Below, in pieces: positions 1 to 12,741 of a stretch of 64,000 nucleotides of DNA (the stretch's first letter is position 1; each line of letters starts with the position of its first letter). The position numbers and the translations under genes were made by a program. Under the pieces are notes generated by a model. That model saw nothing but the letters and a program-made list of their open reading frames with translations. It made no database searches and was not told the origin of the DNA. The DNA lies in the NCBI GenBank assembly GCA_003508835.1, contig PUFA01000164.1:2666001-2730000 (forward strand). Direction: 5' to 3'. The stretch comes from Eonycteris spelaea. Taxonomy: Eukaryota; Chordata; Mammalia; Chiroptera; Pteropodidae.

Positions 1-430
1 TTGCCCGAGTACAGCCTTGGACACTCACAAAACCAGTTTTCGCTGTCACTAAAAAGGAAAAAGGAATTATAAATTCAATCAGAAAACAACTGATTTTTAC
101 ATACACATTTACACACATGCATGTCACACACATGTAAATAAAATTACAATTACGTCTGTCTAATAAGTGGAATTTTTTCTTCTCCCTTCCTCTTTCTGTG
201 CTTTTCAACTTTTAAATATTTGTAGCTGTGCACTTTGCATTGAAAGAGGATTAACAGCTTTATAGATTGCCCAAAGCTATGAATTCTATTTTAAGCCATC
301 TATTTTTATTTTTTGTTTATCTCACTTTTTTTTCCCCCCACAATAGGCCTTTTCAGGGCTTTATTAAATATGTGTGGCATTGCCTCAATAAAGTGCTTCA
401 AATTCTATTAAAACCTCTTAGGCTCAAAGC
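1..430. other. Unassigned AT-rich non-coding sequence
   Basis: I recognise no repeat family, exon or RNA gene here. There is a loose CA-rich stretch near 95-135 and short T runs. The only ORF is a 79-codon one rich in hydrophobic residues, with no coding signature. Confidence 0.5.
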
Positions 431-830
431 TTGGAAGAGAATTTCAAGCCTGGTGATAAGCTTTCTCCATGGAGGGCTCCCTCCTCCAAGTAAGCCCTTG
501 TGGTAAACAAGAAGCAAGATGGGGAGTTGTAATGACTACTCAACTCTCTAGCTTAAAATACTGGTTTGGTGGCCCCAGGCTGAGAGTGCCTGTGAAAGCA
601 GCACTGCTGGGGAAGCATTCTCCAGAGGGAAAAGTAACTTGGAATCTGTTGTTTCTGCCTTCGCTGCATCTATTCTCCCCCTTTGAAGGTAACAGTAGCT
701 TCGGTTTTCCTAGCAGACTCAGGCCTAGGCCTTCCACACACGCTCTGAGCCCACACAGACTGGAAGGACAGACTGGGACTCCTGGTGTCAATCACAGTGA
801 TTAGGCGGATCCCGACTCTTGGTGTCTATC
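431..830. other. Locally GC-richer unassigned segment
   Basis: Base composition is visibly richer in G and C than the flanks. Overlapping ORFs of 111 codons (plus, 469-804) and 83 codons (minus, 540-791) cover it, as expected when stop codons are rare in GC-richer DNA. Neither resembles a family I know, and neither shows convincing splice-site framing. It could hold a non-coding exon or regulatory element, but nothing in the sequence proves that. Confidence 0.35.
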
Positions 831-864
831 ACAAGAGCCAAGCCAGGTCCATAGGCTTTTTTAG

Positions 865-867
<3 letters not shown>

Positions 868-895
<28 letters not shown>
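868..895. repeat. Poly(T) tract, 28 T
   Basis: An uninterrupted run of 28 T followed by C and five more T. It may be the poly(A) tail of a minus-strand retroposed sequence lying to its right (about 900-1,000), but I recognise no retroposon body there and found no clear target duplication. Confidence 0.9.
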
Positions 896-1480
896 CTTTT
901 TGGTGGGGAAGGAGAGGTTGTTTAACTGGTAGCTGCTGGCGGCATCTACCTATCCAGAGGACAGAGCCCAGCTGAGAGTAAATAATATCTAGCAACACAA
1001 ATATGAAACTGGGAGAGATAGATTATTGGTGATATTATTTGGGCATCAGATCTAGTCATTACTCTGCAGTATATTTTTATTCAGCCAATATATTTTAACC
1101 CCCTAAAAAGGTTTTTTAGCCTGTTTGATTTGGGGTTTTGACATTTTGCAGTTAAATAAATTGCATTTAATATCGATGTCCTTTCCTTCCTTTGTTTCTT
1201 TCTTATTGTTTAAGTCCACACACCTTGCCATATATGGATCTTTAGGTTTTTTAAATTTTATTTTTTTTTTTGCTTCTATCTTATCTTCTAAACATGACTG
1301 TTACCTCTTAATAGTAGGTGCCAAGATCATCCTGAAAATTACGAATTAGCATAATTTATCTTTGTGATTCATCCTCCCAAATCTAGTCATACAGCTTACT
1401 CATTCCATAGAATTTTTCTCTTGTCCTTCTCATCTTTCTGGTATTTGATGCCTTTCTTGTATCTTTTCATTCCCTTAGTT
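896..1480. other. Unassigned AT-rich sequence
   Basis: T-rich sequence with a run of T near 1,261-1,271. No repeat family or coding exon recognised. Confidence 0.4.
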
Positions 1481-1624
1481 TCTAAATGGAAATCTAATAA
1501 CCTCCAATATCTGCATCACAAATTATACATTTTATAAAGAGTAATTAAGCTTTTTTTTGGTGGTCCAGTGGCATGCACATATTTCATGAGGCACTGAAAG
1601 CCTAGGAGCAATCGGTGACATTAG
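1481..1624 (+). repeat. Copy A of an unnamed ~145-bp repeated segment
   Basis: This segment aligns in direct orientation, at roughly 80 percent identity by eye, with 13,813-13,963. Shared blocks include 'tggaaatctaat', 'cctccaatatct', 'ttttataaa.agtaatta' and 'catgaggcactgaaagccta'. Similarity stops abruptly on both sides. I cannot name the family. It is either an ancient interspersed repeat or a small old duplication. Confidence 0.7.
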
Positions 1625-3518
1625 TCTTAGATTCTTTCATAGTAATGAATACCTGACTCTGAAATCTGAAGGTTTCCTTTTCCAAAAATGTCTACACTTT
1701 TATATTAATTTTTTGTGTTAATGGGATGAAACACCATGGAAAGACTTTATGCGTCAGATAGCAAATAAAGCTGGCTTTGGAGGGGAGTGAGACTTTGAGA
1801 CTCTCGGATTTTGCTGACACATAAGGTTATCCTGCATGGATCGGTAATTTACTCATTTTATAACTTTGATAGCAACTTGTATAGGGCTTTGTACATAGTA
1901 GACCGATATGAATCTCATAGGTTTTCTAGTTGAGAAAAAAATGAAAGCTCAATGTCACTAAGATGGTTATAAAGCACCCTAGACAAACTCTTCTGTTTCT
2001 GGGTTATGAAACAAAGTTTTAAGAACTGTTGAGCCAATGCTGTTTCTTCTTGCCTGAGAATAGTGGTACAAGTATAATCAGACCACCTGGTAGGTATGGA
2101 GATACCTTCTGGTGTGACTTAAAGTGTTACTTAGGAACTTAATGTCGTTTGCAGCCATGGATAAACTGAATGTAACTTTGCTTCTACTCGCCTAACTTGG
2201 AGCTGAAACTCAGTATTGAGCACGCATATTTTGGGATAAAGTCCAGGAGTGTAACATTCTTAAAAACTGCATTCTGGAAGGATAAAAATTAATTTTTTTT
2301 TATAGTAAAGGAAAACACATATATGAAAGTCGAACAAGTCTAAATATTGACTGAGTGAAGTGCTTTAATCATATAGGCCTAACCATATTTGAAATGCAGG
2401 AAAGATGCTTTTATGTTAAAAACCAAGGAAAGCACTAATTTTAATCATGTCCTTTTGATAAATCCAGCTTCATTTCCTATTTGCTTTCATCAGGTGTTGG
2501 GAGAAGTTGGTTGTATAAATTCATGCAGATGTGACAAACTGTCAGCAGGCAGCTAGAGCAGAGAGAAAAATAGCATGCTCCAAGAAAGGGGAAAATCACC
2601 TTATTCGTCCAAGGGCAAGTGTCCAGAGCCCTCTGGCCCACCTCGATATTCCACTAGTATTTCATTAGGAAGAGTCAGATTTAACCAACTGAGATTTTGT
2701 CAGATGATAGTGCCTCCAAATACTTCACTTCAAATTGTATCCTCAAGTCCAAAAGATTTCCTGGAGTGCCAGATATTTCACCAACAGTTTTAATAAAATC
2801 TTTGCCACCCGTGTTACATCAGGACCTAAAGTTTTCTCCTATTCAAATTATATTAAAGATCCCATTACGAAATCCCAACTTCAGCTGTTTTTTGCTGTCA
2901 CTTAACTCCACTTTGACACCTCTCCATATCCTGAAACAGATGGCAATATCAAACAGGAAAGTGATGCCCTCTGTGTGAGGTTGAAGGACATTATGTAATA
3001 GTCCATTTTTGGAAACAGTGATTAAAACAACATATCCTCTTTCACCCGGTTTCTTTTAAATGTTGTAATATTGCTGTGAATTTGTTGGGCACTGCTTAAC
3101 TAGTTATAGGAGAATATATTCACATAGAATAAATTCCCTTTTATCTGAGAAAGTTTTAAAAGCTAAACCTTCATGGAACTATGAACTGTTTTGCAAATAT
3201 TCCTCTAGGGAAGTCAAGACACTTTCCTGAATTAAAAGTAGGTCTGGGAAAGTCCCCAGATATTAGTGACATTTTTACCTGTATACCAGAACACCATATT
3301 TATTTTCAATTACTGTCCACCAATATGTGCTGTGCACCTACATCATGGACAGGACCACGTGCCATGGGATAAATAAGACTTGTTTTTGCTCTCGTTGGAG
3401 GAGACAACATAAATTCGTGAATTAATCTCTAAGTTACAACATATGAATGTGACAAGGCAATTTTGACAGTGGTGAGAGTTTTAAGGCCTTAGCTTCTGTA
3501 ATAAGTGGATTCAGATGT
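1625..3518. other. Unassigned AT-rich non-coding sequence
   Basis: About 1.9 kb in which I recognise no transposon, exon or RNA. ORFs of 72 to 93 codons at 2,575-2,978 overlap in different frames and look like chance. Degraded repeats may be present beyond what can be seen by eye. Confidence 0.4.
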
Positions 3519-3703
3519 CAGTAGCTTCTAAAAGCTGGTCTCTGGACTGGTGCCAGAGAGGATGCAGCTTTTAAATGGAAATTCCTGTCCTCCCCTTGCC
3601 CTATGAGATTTGATTTAGGAGATCTGGGATCGGGCCTGAGATTCTGCATTTAAAATATGTAATCAGCTGATCCTTTTGCATAGCCTACTTTGAGCTTGAG
3701 CCA
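3519..3703 (+). mobile_element. MER5-like hAT non-autonomous DNA transposon
   Basis: The segment opens with 'cagtagcttctaaaagc', has an internal 'ggcctgagattctgcattt' block and closes near 'ctttgagcttgag'. This order (inverted-repeat start, 'gggcctgagaatctgcat' core, 'tttgagaacca'-type end) is that of MER5/MER20-class Charlie hAT elements. The copy is diverged. A clean 8-bp target duplication was not found. Confidence 0.55.
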
Positions 3704-4940
3704 GCTCCCCTGAGACAGATATTCTCATCATAGTAAAAGCTTGATGGGCATTAATTACTATTGTGTCCTTAGCAAGGTGCTGGGGTATTTTAATTTTCTC
3801 TTTTTGTGCCACATTTCGACTTTTGACAAACATATATCTGAATACACGATATGAAGATATAAGGGTTTTTATTTTACTAGTGCCATATATGGCTTATTGA
3901 ATGTACATAAAAAAAAAAAAACCACCTAAGTGTATGCAAGCCTCTGCATATTTTTGCACTTAAACCATAACAGCATATTTGATTACAAGTCACAATATGG
4001 TTAGCGTATCATTAAGTTTCTATGGATATTAAAAGTTATCTTTAGAAAATTTAGCTATTTTTAAAAAAATCAAAGATGTTAGTTTGAAAAGGATGCCCCC
4101 TATTTACATAACACAGCTAGATGCTTGAAAACCTTCTTGAACTGAAAGGACTCGTGCATGTATTAACTTACAAACATAAATAACTCTTCCTGCACTCTTT
4201 GTATCTAATTGATCATTAGCGGGGTTCAAAGCAGCTCACCCACAGTGTCGAGAGAGGGAGATTCTTGGCAGGAAAGTGTGCAGAATGAACCCTTCTGAAT
4301 AACGACTCTAGATACTTTTAAAAAATAAAATTACCATTGGCAGAAATAACCCATCTCTCGGTGTAGGCTCTTCTATTCCTAGTACCACAGCAAAGGCTTA
4401 TGGAAGAATGCAAAAGAGATCCTGAGTAGCTGTGGTTCAAGTGGAACTTTCGCTCTGTTTTCATGAACTTCGCACTGCAATGAGTCTGCTGATTACAAAA
4501 CAATATCCTCCCATTCCCCCCAATCTTCTTTAACATTTTGAACTCTTTTCAAATGTTGTCAGCTGTGCATGGACCAGTACCACAGACAGTCTTTCTTTGT
4601 CTGTAAAACAGAGCGGCCTAAAAGGAGGTTACTTCTTATAGTAAGGCACACCATCACAGTTAATATTTTTCACTCTTAACACTTTCTTTTTAAAAGTAGC
4701 CAAATGTGAAAATAAAAGAAAAAAATGTAAAACCAAAATTATCTTAAGGTGGTCTAGAAAGTGAACTTGGAAAATATAATCTGTATAATATACCCACAGA
4801 TTTCAGGGAAATTTTTTTGCTTTGGGAGCTTTTGTTTTTATATGAAAAATTTTTATTTAAAGCAGAAACAAAAGGATACGAGTAGTAATAAAAACCATAG
4901 ACTCACACACAAAGAAGTAATACATAAAACAGGGATAATT
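3704..4940. other. Unassigned AT-rich sequence
   Basis: AT-rich sequence with a short A run at 3,910-3,921. No exon or repeat family recognised. Confidence 0.4.
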
Positions 4941-4948
4941 CACAAACT

Positions 4949-4986
4949 ACATATATATGTATATATGTGTATATATATATACATGT

Positions 4987-5017
<31 letters not shown>

Positions 5018-5018
5018 G
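4949..5018. repeat. TA/TG-rich microsatellite
   Basis: Alternating 'ta' with interspersed 'tg' and 'ca' units, ending in a pure TA run of about 28 bp at 4,990-5,018. It explains the isoleucine/tyrosine-rich ORF that runs into it. Confidence 0.9.
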
Positions 5019-7449
5019 TTTGTTTCTTCTTGTTCTAGGATCTGTCTAATTTAATATTGTGGGTATTTTATAGAGAAAATTGAACCTTAAAATGGTTCAC
5101 ATTACAAAAAAGTCTTTATTTGAAAGAAAGATGATCAGAAATTTCCGTCTCAGTGACAGATATCTTTTCTATTTCTTTTGCCTTATTACCCACGAGTATT
5201 CGCGAAATGGAGTTAAAGGTTTGCTTTCAAGGAAGGAGTCTCAGAAAATATCAAACCCAAAATAGGGAGCTAATATGGTAAAAGTGGCCCTCATCTAAAT
5301 AAATTAAATGATATCTGCATAATAATGTGCCTAGCACAGTGCTTCATAGATAAAAGGTACAATTGATGGAGTCTGAATCAGTTGACGATGGGATACGAGC
5401 TGCAGAATGGAATCTGGTATGAAGAGAAGTGGGCTGGGAAAGCAGCACAGGTGGAGGGTATTGATGCGTGTGAAAATATAACTGCAATAATAATTGTTGA
5501 ATGAATGTGTCATTTCAATACCTAAAATTACCTCCTCTAATTAAAAAAAAAAAATTCAGGGTCTTAAGAGTAGACTTTGTGCCTAAGCAACAATTTCATA
5601 ATAGACCTTCTTATTCCGTGTTCATTGCAAAATTTGCCAGTCTCCAGTCCCCACCTCTGTAAGGGCAATTTGGGCAGAATTTAATATAACAGAATCGGTA
5701 AATGCAGTGCTTATGAAGCTCTGGAGTTCTCAGATAATTTCCTGTAAAGATAATATGCTTCTTTGGTGGTTTTGAGGGTAGAAGAGTTAATATAAGCTTT
5801 TAAAATGCTATTTTAACTTCTACTAAAAAAACACAAAACATTTCTTTCGAATTTCGAAGCCAACAAAGTGCTGTTTCACCCGTCCCCTTGACCTCAGTAA
5901 TGTTCACATATATACAGTTCCTACTCAGTTGTTTCCATGGCGAATTCAACTGTTCTCAGGAAAATGGCAACACAGCGCACACTGCTGATGGTGGTTCTTT
6001 TCTGATATTAAGAACTACTTAAAAATTGCTGTGGAGGAATTTACTCCTCACAAACAAGGAATAGTAAATAACACTCTAGAAAGATACACATTTATTAACA
6101 AAGAGACATTCTTCATGATTGTTGCTACATTCTGACATTGAGTTTGCAATAAGAAATTTATTTATTTTTTGCAATTTCTTACTCTAGGTCCTCTCTTTCC
6201 TAAAGTCTTCATGATCTAATTTGGTGTTGAGGAAAAGCAAGAAATTTAGAGGAGTTCTGGCCTCTAAGTATATTGATTCATTAAGTTTGCTCTGAAACTA
6301 CCGTTTGTGTTTGCCACTTAGAATAAGATGACGTCTGGAACTGTCCCAAATCTCCTTATATAGAGTCAGTGTCCTGAACGATACAGAGCAGAGAATGCTG
6401 ACCAGCACAATAATGTTTAATGCCCACCCCTTGAACCACACGGTATATTTTGCTTATAATTCTGAGGTCCAGATGCAAAGTTTCTCGGACAATTATAAGG
6501 AATAACATCAAATTCACCATGTAATATTTACCCACGTACAAGAGAGCATCTCCCTAGTCCCAAGCCCAGTTCAGAACTTCATGTCATACCCATTCCTCTC
6601 TGTAATGTATCCTACACATTTATGCTAGTCCAGATAACATTCCCAATTCATCTGGCAAAAGGTTTGCATGAATTTTGGCTTTGACTCTTCTCATCCTACG
6701 AAACAGTTGCTCAGATCTTTCCCAATCTCTATGGTCTGTGTCTCACACTCAGATGAGATAACTTCCTTTCCTACTCTATAGATAAGATTACAGTCATAAG
6801 TATCAACCCTTAACTTCTCACATCATCTCCTTCTGACTTATTTCTTCATCCTTTCTTGTTACCCCACTGAAAGATTTTGGGCAGGGAAATAATCATACTG
6901 TGTTTTAGAATTATTATTCTGGGGTTCTAGTGTAGAAAAGGTGTTGGAGGGGCATACAGAGAAGGGGTTTCTTTTCCTAGTTCCGATGTACTTGCTTCTC
7001 TTCTTACTCCTGTTCATAGCATGTGCAGGAAACCCAGTGGTGCTTGCCTCCAGAAAGGTTCAGCGGCACCTCTTCAGGTGGATTTCAACTGAAAAGTTTC
7101 AACCCATGTTCCAGCCGTCTTCCCTGCTAAACTCAGGTGTCACAGTAGGCAAATTCCAAGTAAGTTTCAGCAGTACTGCCAAGTGTGGCTTTTCAGTGAG
7201 TTCTGCTAGCTCTTGAGTGGGTGGCTTGATGTAGAGTTGCATAAGCTCCCAATGGGCAAAACCCTAGTAAGTTTAGCAGCCCCTTGGTAGTTTTTCAATG
7301 AGGTCCCTAGCATGCACCCCTGAAGGCATTTCCTAGTAAGTTTTTTCAGCACCCCAGCGGGTAGCTTCCTCTTGCTCAGTCTTGGCTTGTGGAACCTCAG
7401 TGAACTTTTTTACATCTAGTGGCCACACTTTCCAAGGTGGTCTAAATAT

Positions 7450-7450
<1 letters not shown>
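5019..7450. other. Unassigned AT-rich sequence, possible L2 remnant near 5,320
   Basis: Mostly unrecognised. 'gtgcctagcacagtgcttcat' at about 5,328-5,347 and 'gttgaatgaatg' near 5,497 resemble parts of an L2 3' end, separated by more sequence than usual. No exon is recognised. Short T- or A-runs are scattered through the region. Confidence 0.35.
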
Positions 7451-7494
<44 letters not shown>

Positions 7495-7502
7495 CGTGTG
7501 TG
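7451..7502. repeat. (TG)n microsatellite, about 52 bp
   Basis: A pure TG array with two 'cg' interruptions at its right end. It generates a histidine/threonine-repeat ORF on the minus strand that is not a gene. Confidence 0.97.
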
Positions 7503-7689
7503 TTCTTCCAAATTTGTTCCTTCCTTGAATATTCTTCCTCAGCCCTAGAGGTAGAAATTGCAACCTACATTCACTATACCTAAACCCTTTAATGTATTTT
7601 TTACCTTTTAGTAGTTAATCCTATGTTATTAGTTAATATTTCTTCATATTAAACTTTCCCGAGTTACTATGTGGCTTCTGTCTCCTGAC

Positions 7690-7960
7690 TGGATCTTGCA
7701 TTATACGCAGAGAAGCCAGCTGGGAGGAGATTATTAAGGAAATCCAAGCAGAAGTGTAGATAAAACCAATGGATGTAGACATAGAAAAAAAATGATTTGA
7801 TAGATACCTAGAGGAAAAATATATACCTAACCTGATGATTGGTTTCTGGTGTGAACAATTGAAGAGATTTTAATGGTATACTTGGAAAGGAAGAATACAG
7901 ATTTGGAAAGTAGGGGAAGAATATAATGGGCTAATTTATATATATTATTTGAAACCTCCA
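7690..7960 (-). mobile_element. Probable L2 fragment
   Basis: The stretch around 7,832-7,865 reads 'gatgattggtttctggtgtgaacaattga'-like sequence, matching the reverse complement of the internal L2 region that reads '...ggtttctggcttgaacaactg...'. The surrounding sequence is a plausible but heavily diverged continuation. Confidence 0.4.
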
Positions 7961-10724
7961 TAGATATCCTAAGCAAATGTTAGGTAATAATGAAATAGGT
8001 CAGGAATGTAATCACTTTGGCTTTGATTAAAATTAAGAGAACCTAAGGATTACAATGCTAGTTGTTATTGGGGAAAAGGCGACTGAAGGGAAAAAAAAAA
8101 AACTTTCACTCAAATACCTAAAGAATTTAAAGTGCTGAACCAACTACTGACAATATCAGTAAAATAGGAAAGATTGCACTAAAAGTATCTATTATAATTC
8201 TATTATCACTGCATGGTAAGATACCTGTGTTGTGGGAACATGGTATGGCAAAGTTCTTTTTCAGCTTAAATAAATGCATTCTCTTCTCTTATAAATACAA
8301 TTACAATGTATATGAAATAGCTGTTCCTTCTGAGGACTGTTTGGGACAGTAGTTAGATGAAAGTTATGGCCATGAGGGAGAGCTGACTGAACAGAAAGCA
8401 TCTCAGCTCATTTTAATACAACTGTTGATAATGATGATGATGATGATGATAATTCATTATGAAATGAAACATCTGAGATGAGTGCTAACATGGACAGGAT
8501 GTCAGGGCAACAGGAGTAAACAAAGTACCCCAAGCAAACTAGGAGTCTGGTTCCTTTCTGTTTGCAGTATTTATAATATTTTAAATAACATTTTCCCTTA
8601 GCCTATTATAATATTTATAATAATATTTTCCTTATAACCTATTGTTATTATACTGAATGCACTAAGTAAAAAGAATCCCCACCTTAAACTAATTCTGATT
8701 TTAATGGTTCTAATTTTATTTTAATTGCTGTATTAACTGGAAACTCAATCTATCAGAGTTCAAATTTACATATATTCAGAGCATGATCTTAGACTCGTAT
8801 TTTGTATTAGATTGATAAATCTCAGATACAAAGCTCAGAGAACTGAAAACAGCTTTCCTGAAAAAAGATCTACTGATAATAAATCACTGCTTTGCTACTT
8901 CTGATACATGCACTGCTTCTTTTCTTCTTTTTCTCCTTTAATCCTGAAAGGGATCATTTGAGTTTTAAATACAAGAGGCTGAAAGTGGCTTCAGGCTTTT
9001 TTAATTAAAAGTTTAAGTTTTCAACTTCTTTGCACCGGAAAAGACTATATCTCTCCTTGGGATCAGTTGACATAATGTGAAAATGGACTGTGTTATTTCT
9101 TTGAAAACCATGTACAATGGCCGGCCTTCATCAAAAGGTATTTCTGCTGGAGGCAAGCTTCTCAGTTCAGTGACCTCATGGATGGCAAAGGACAGTTTAA
9201 AAGGCATTTATACCTAGTTAACACTTTTTTTTGACACTCTATTAGATGTGACAACTTTCTTTTATATTAAACGGATTTTAAAAAAAGGAATAGTCAACTT
9301 TCCCTGCTGTTTCAAAAGTTTCGATTAGTTTCTTTCCCCTCAATTGCTCCATCAGATGGGCTAGATAAGATTTCACTATTTGGGGGGATCATTTTAAACC
9401 TCTTTTCCAGCAGTTTGTTATTTTTACAGCTCCAATGAGTCACCATAAAATGCATCTCCATCTGCAGGAAGCAATTCCTAAATTGCTTCACTCAACAAAT
9501 CCAAAACTGCTAGGCTCACTATAGCACAGAAATAGAACTGGTTTGGAAAGGGATTACCTATTGGGTTCAGAAAACCTTTGTCTGAGACAGGTTATGGCAT
9601 GGAACAGATCTCTGAATGCCAGAGACAATTTTTACTTTTATTTATTTTTAGTGAGAATCATTTGAAATTTTCGTTTCATCGGTTTGAATTATTTCCTGAT
9701 TAAAAAATGTTGTATTTCTGGTAACTAGTCTATGTGTGTAAATTATTAGTTGTTACAAGCTCTCTAATCAAGCTCACAGTACAATAAAAATTTCTCTGCC
9801 GCTTAAAATTGTATTGGAATGGACACATGCTTAAATCTCCTTTCCTCAGAATTTCTTAAATCTTAAATTGAATTCATTTCTGAATTCCTTTTATTTAAAG
9901 CTAACTCCTCCCCCTCCCCTTCCATGGCACATATATACAAGGTATTAGTCTTAAACATGGAGAAGTTACTTCTGATATAATAGAGTTGGATTTTTGGCAT
10001 AGATTTTATCTACACAAAAGTGTAAAATGGGTTAGAAATTCTTGAATTATCTCTGTTTTAAATCCAAAGTAAAATAGAAACAAAAAATGCAGGTCAAAGG
10101 ACAAAGAGCTGTTTGCTAGTTTAATCACACGTGGAAACTGTTGGTATCATTGGGATCTGGAGAGGTTAATTATTATACAGGATTTTTAAAGGCAGGACAC
10201 ACTTTCTCTTAATACCATGTCAGCATTTTCCTGAAACCGATTTAGCCTTTCACACTAGAAAAAAAGGGACTCACTAAAACTTCTAATTGAAAAATCCTGC
10301 AGCTACTTTCAACCTCTGATGTCTCAAATCAAGTCACTGCTTTCTAAAACAAGAAAAAAGAATGAGCTCATCTGGAAGTTGGTCAGGCCTCATTTATTAT
10401 CAAAAGTATTTATTTATAGTGAGAGTCCCAATTCCTTCAAAAAAATCCCTAAGTATGACAGCATATCATAATATATAAAACAGACTATTTCAGGGATACT
10501 TTGTTTTATCACAAAGGCATCACTTGAGTCTCCAATAAATAGTTTCATACAAATATTTTTTCAGGGATACACCATTTGCCAAAAGCAAGGCTTTCACACT
10601 GTGTTTGGTTTAGTACTAAAGTGTCTTGGAGGTGTTTCATAGCCTCTACGAGGGGCAAAAAGGTGGGCCTTACTCCCACTCTACCATGAGCAACTTTGTT
10701 TTTATCTTGAATCATCCTTTTGTC
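7961..10724. other. Unassigned AT-rich sequence with a short (GAT)n
   Basis: About 2.8 kb with no recognised exon. A (GAT)7-like run lies at 8,429-8,452. An imperfect tandem duplication of a 'tataatatt...ttttcccttag/ccttata' unit lies at about 8,571-8,645. A 64-codon minus-strand ORF at 9,013-9,207 looks less biased than most here but matches no family I know. Confidence 0.4.
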
Positions 10725-11110
10725 ACTCATGCAACAAATATTTACAGGACTTCTCAGTGTCAGATACTGCCAGGGACCGTAATGCTGTTGTGAATAAAAT
10801 AGATATTGTCTCGTTCTTTGTTGAATTTACAATCTGAATAGGGAGACAGGAATTAAGCAGTTGAGTATAAAATTACAAATGGTGTTAACTGCTAGGTTAG
10901 AATATCGCACGATGCTGCGGAGATGACAGCAGGGGCGTTTCTGAGATGAGAGGTCAGAGGGGAATTCTCAGTGGAACCAATCAACTGAAATATAAAAAAG
11001 TTAGACATTAGCCAAGGTGAAAAGTGGAGTGCGTTTCAAACAACGTATATGAAGGCTAAGATATGAGAGAAAGCCTGACATAACCCAGAACTTGAAAGCA
11101 GTCATTTTTG
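10725..11110 (-). mobile_element. L2 LINE fragment
   Basis: It starts with 'gcaacaaatatttacagga' and continues through 'agatactgccagggacc' and 'gaatttacaatctgaatagg'. This is the diverged reverse complement of the L2 3' end ('...caataaatatttgttga'). Further right, at about 11,040-11,090, it keeps the order expected for an antisense L2 3' region. Confidence 0.6.
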
Positions 11111-11309
11111 CCTAGATTTCAGAAAAGGGGAGGGGGTTTGAAAAATCAAGCAGAGGCTAGATCCAGCTCTCTTTTTTTTTAATTGAGATATTACAACATT
11201 TAACTTAAACATAATTAGTGTGATTTTTTTCTCCATCCGTTGATTAAGATGGTACTCTGTTAAAAATTCCTGCTATACATCATAACATGATGTTCACCTT
11301 TCTTTGTTC

Positions 11310-11495
11310 AACAGATTCCTTCAGCCAGTAATCAGTCACAACACTCCCTAGCTTTTAAAGCAATGATTTCTTATTACATTTGGAACAAAATCCAACTTTT
11401 TTTTTACTAGGCCCACAGGGCTGGACATGACCTGGCCCCTGCTTCCCTCTCTGACTCACTGTGCTCCTGCTTTACCTGTCCTGGATGTGCTGTGT
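11310..11495 (+). mobile_element. L2 LINE, 5' piece of an interrupted copy
   Basis: 'aaaatccaactttttttttt' followed by 'ctaggcccacagggctggacatgacctggcccctg' is the L2 motif 'ggataaaatccaaactcctt...ggcctacagggccctgcatgacctggcccc'. The copy resumes at about 11,970 and again at 12,742, so two younger elements appear to split it. Confidence 0.65.
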
Positions 11496-11965
11496 CAATT
11501 GCCTTTGGCCCCACTGACTTCAAATTTCGCTTCCCTGGACAGTTCCCTGGCAGCTCACTCACTGCACTCTGACATCTCACGTGAGAATGCAAATGATTTT
11601 TACCTTAGACTTAGGACTTCTCACAGGTTTCTTTTTCCCCTATGCAAACATATACTGAAAGAGCAGAGTTTATGCCCCATGGGACAACCCTCAACCAATG
11701 GTGATTGAAAGCGAGTGGGAAAAAAATGCTTCTATGTTTTACCCTTCAGTTGGACACTGTAAGCGTCTCAGGAGGTCCCAGCAGAATTGAGCCCCCATCT
11801 CCCAAGCAGTGACTCGATGACTTCTTCTTCCATTAACTTCCCTCCTGCTGCCTTCCTGTCCCCAGGTCTTCACTTGCTCCCTTGGGATCACCTCCAAGAA
11901 GTTGCTTGTACATAAGCCTGTGGTACAACCTCTGCTTTTGTGGGGGAACTCAAACTATGGTCCCG
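11496..11965 (+). mobile_element. Probable LTR inserted in the L2
   Basis: About 470 bp separate two collinear pieces of one L2. The insert begins near 'tgtcaattgcctttggcccc' and ends near 'ctgcttttgtgggggaactc', a block typical of the end of ERVL/MaLR-class LTRs. No internal retroviral sequence is present, so it would be a solo LTR. I cannot name the subfamily, and no clean target duplication was identified. Confidence 0.45.
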
Positions 11966-11969
11966 ATCT

Positions 11970-12214
11970 TTTGGTTTTCCAAACATTCTGTGTTTGCTCC
12001 TCATTTAGGTGCTTTGTGCTCTAACTAGAACCCTCTTACCCTTTTGTATGATCGTTACATGGCTGGTGCCTTCTCATCAGTAAGTTTAGCTAAAATGTTA
12101 TTTCCAGAGAGGAGTCTTTCCTCTACTCTAATGTTGCTCAGACTGCTCATCTCTCTTCATGACATTGCTCTTAATATGTTTATGACAACTGATCACTTTT
12201 GAAATGTTCTTATT
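11970..12214 (+). mobile_element. L2 LINE, middle piece
   Basis: 'ttacatggctggtgccttctcatcag' followed by 'aaaatgttatttccagagagg' corresponds to the L2 block 'catggctggctccttctcat...aatgtcacctcctcagagagg'. It is interrupted at a TA by the Tigger-type element to the right and continues after it. Confidence 0.7.
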
Positions 12215-12216
12215 TA

Positions 12217-12739
12217 CAGATGCTCCTCGACTTGTGATGGGGTTACATCCAGATAAACCCATCGTAAGTTGAAACATCACACTGTGTTAAGTCAAAATGC
12301 ATTTAATACACCTAACCTACCAAACATCACAGCTTAGCCTAGCCCACTTAAATGTGCTCAAACTACCATTAGGCTATACTGGGCAATTATCTTGAGTTTC
12401 ATCTCAAGAGTAATTGCTTTCCTCTTATTCTCACCAGAAGCGGGAACAGAAATGGTCATTTGTAGACATGGTGGGATGTGAAAACGCAGAACACAATACC
12501 CCCGAACCGCTAGCCACGCTGTGGAGTATCTGTTGTTTGCCCTTTGATTGTGTGGCTGACCGAGAGCTGCAGCTCACGGGCACTTCCCAGCATCGTGAGA
12601 GGTATCGTAAGGAGTACAGATAGCTCAAAAAAAGATCAAAATTCCAAGTTGAAGTACGTTTTACTCAATGCATATCACTTACACACCATTGCAAAGTTGA
12701 AATATAAAAGTTGAACCACTGTAAGTCAGGAACCATTTG
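12217..12739. mobile_element. Tigger-type (pogo/mariner) non-autonomous DNA transposon
   Basis: A 523-bp element with terminal inverted repeats. The left end reads 'cagatgctcctcgacttgtg'; the right end, reverse-complemented, reads 'caaatggttcctgacttaca'. Both ends have the subterminal 'gtaagttgaa' type motif of Tigger MITE-like elements. It is flanked by TA on both sides (12,215-12,216 and 12,740-12,741), the target duplication of the Tc1/mariner superfamily. It sits inside a plus-strand L2. Two ORFs of 65-69 codons within it are chance, because the element carries no transposase. Confidence 0.85.
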
Positions 12740-12741
12740 TA

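Noticed and set aside
469..804. Longest ORF in the window (111 codons, plus) with an 83-codon ORF on the opposite strand
   Set aside because: No family resemblance. Both strands are open at once because the segment is GC-richer. No supporting splice or promoter signal was seen.
7333..7563. ORF with histidine-threonine repeats (also at 42,879-43,112 and 60,523-60,720, and a cysteine-valine version at 60,537-60,799)
   Set aside because: Translation of CA/TG microsatellites, not proteins.
9013..9207. 64-codon minus-strand ORF with a varied, protein-like composition
   Set aside because: No recognised domain, and the length is within chance expectation. It could be revisited with cross-species coding-potential tests.
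12414..12628. 65-69-codon ORFs on both strands
   Set aside because: They lie inside the non-autonomous Tigger-type element, which carries no transposase.
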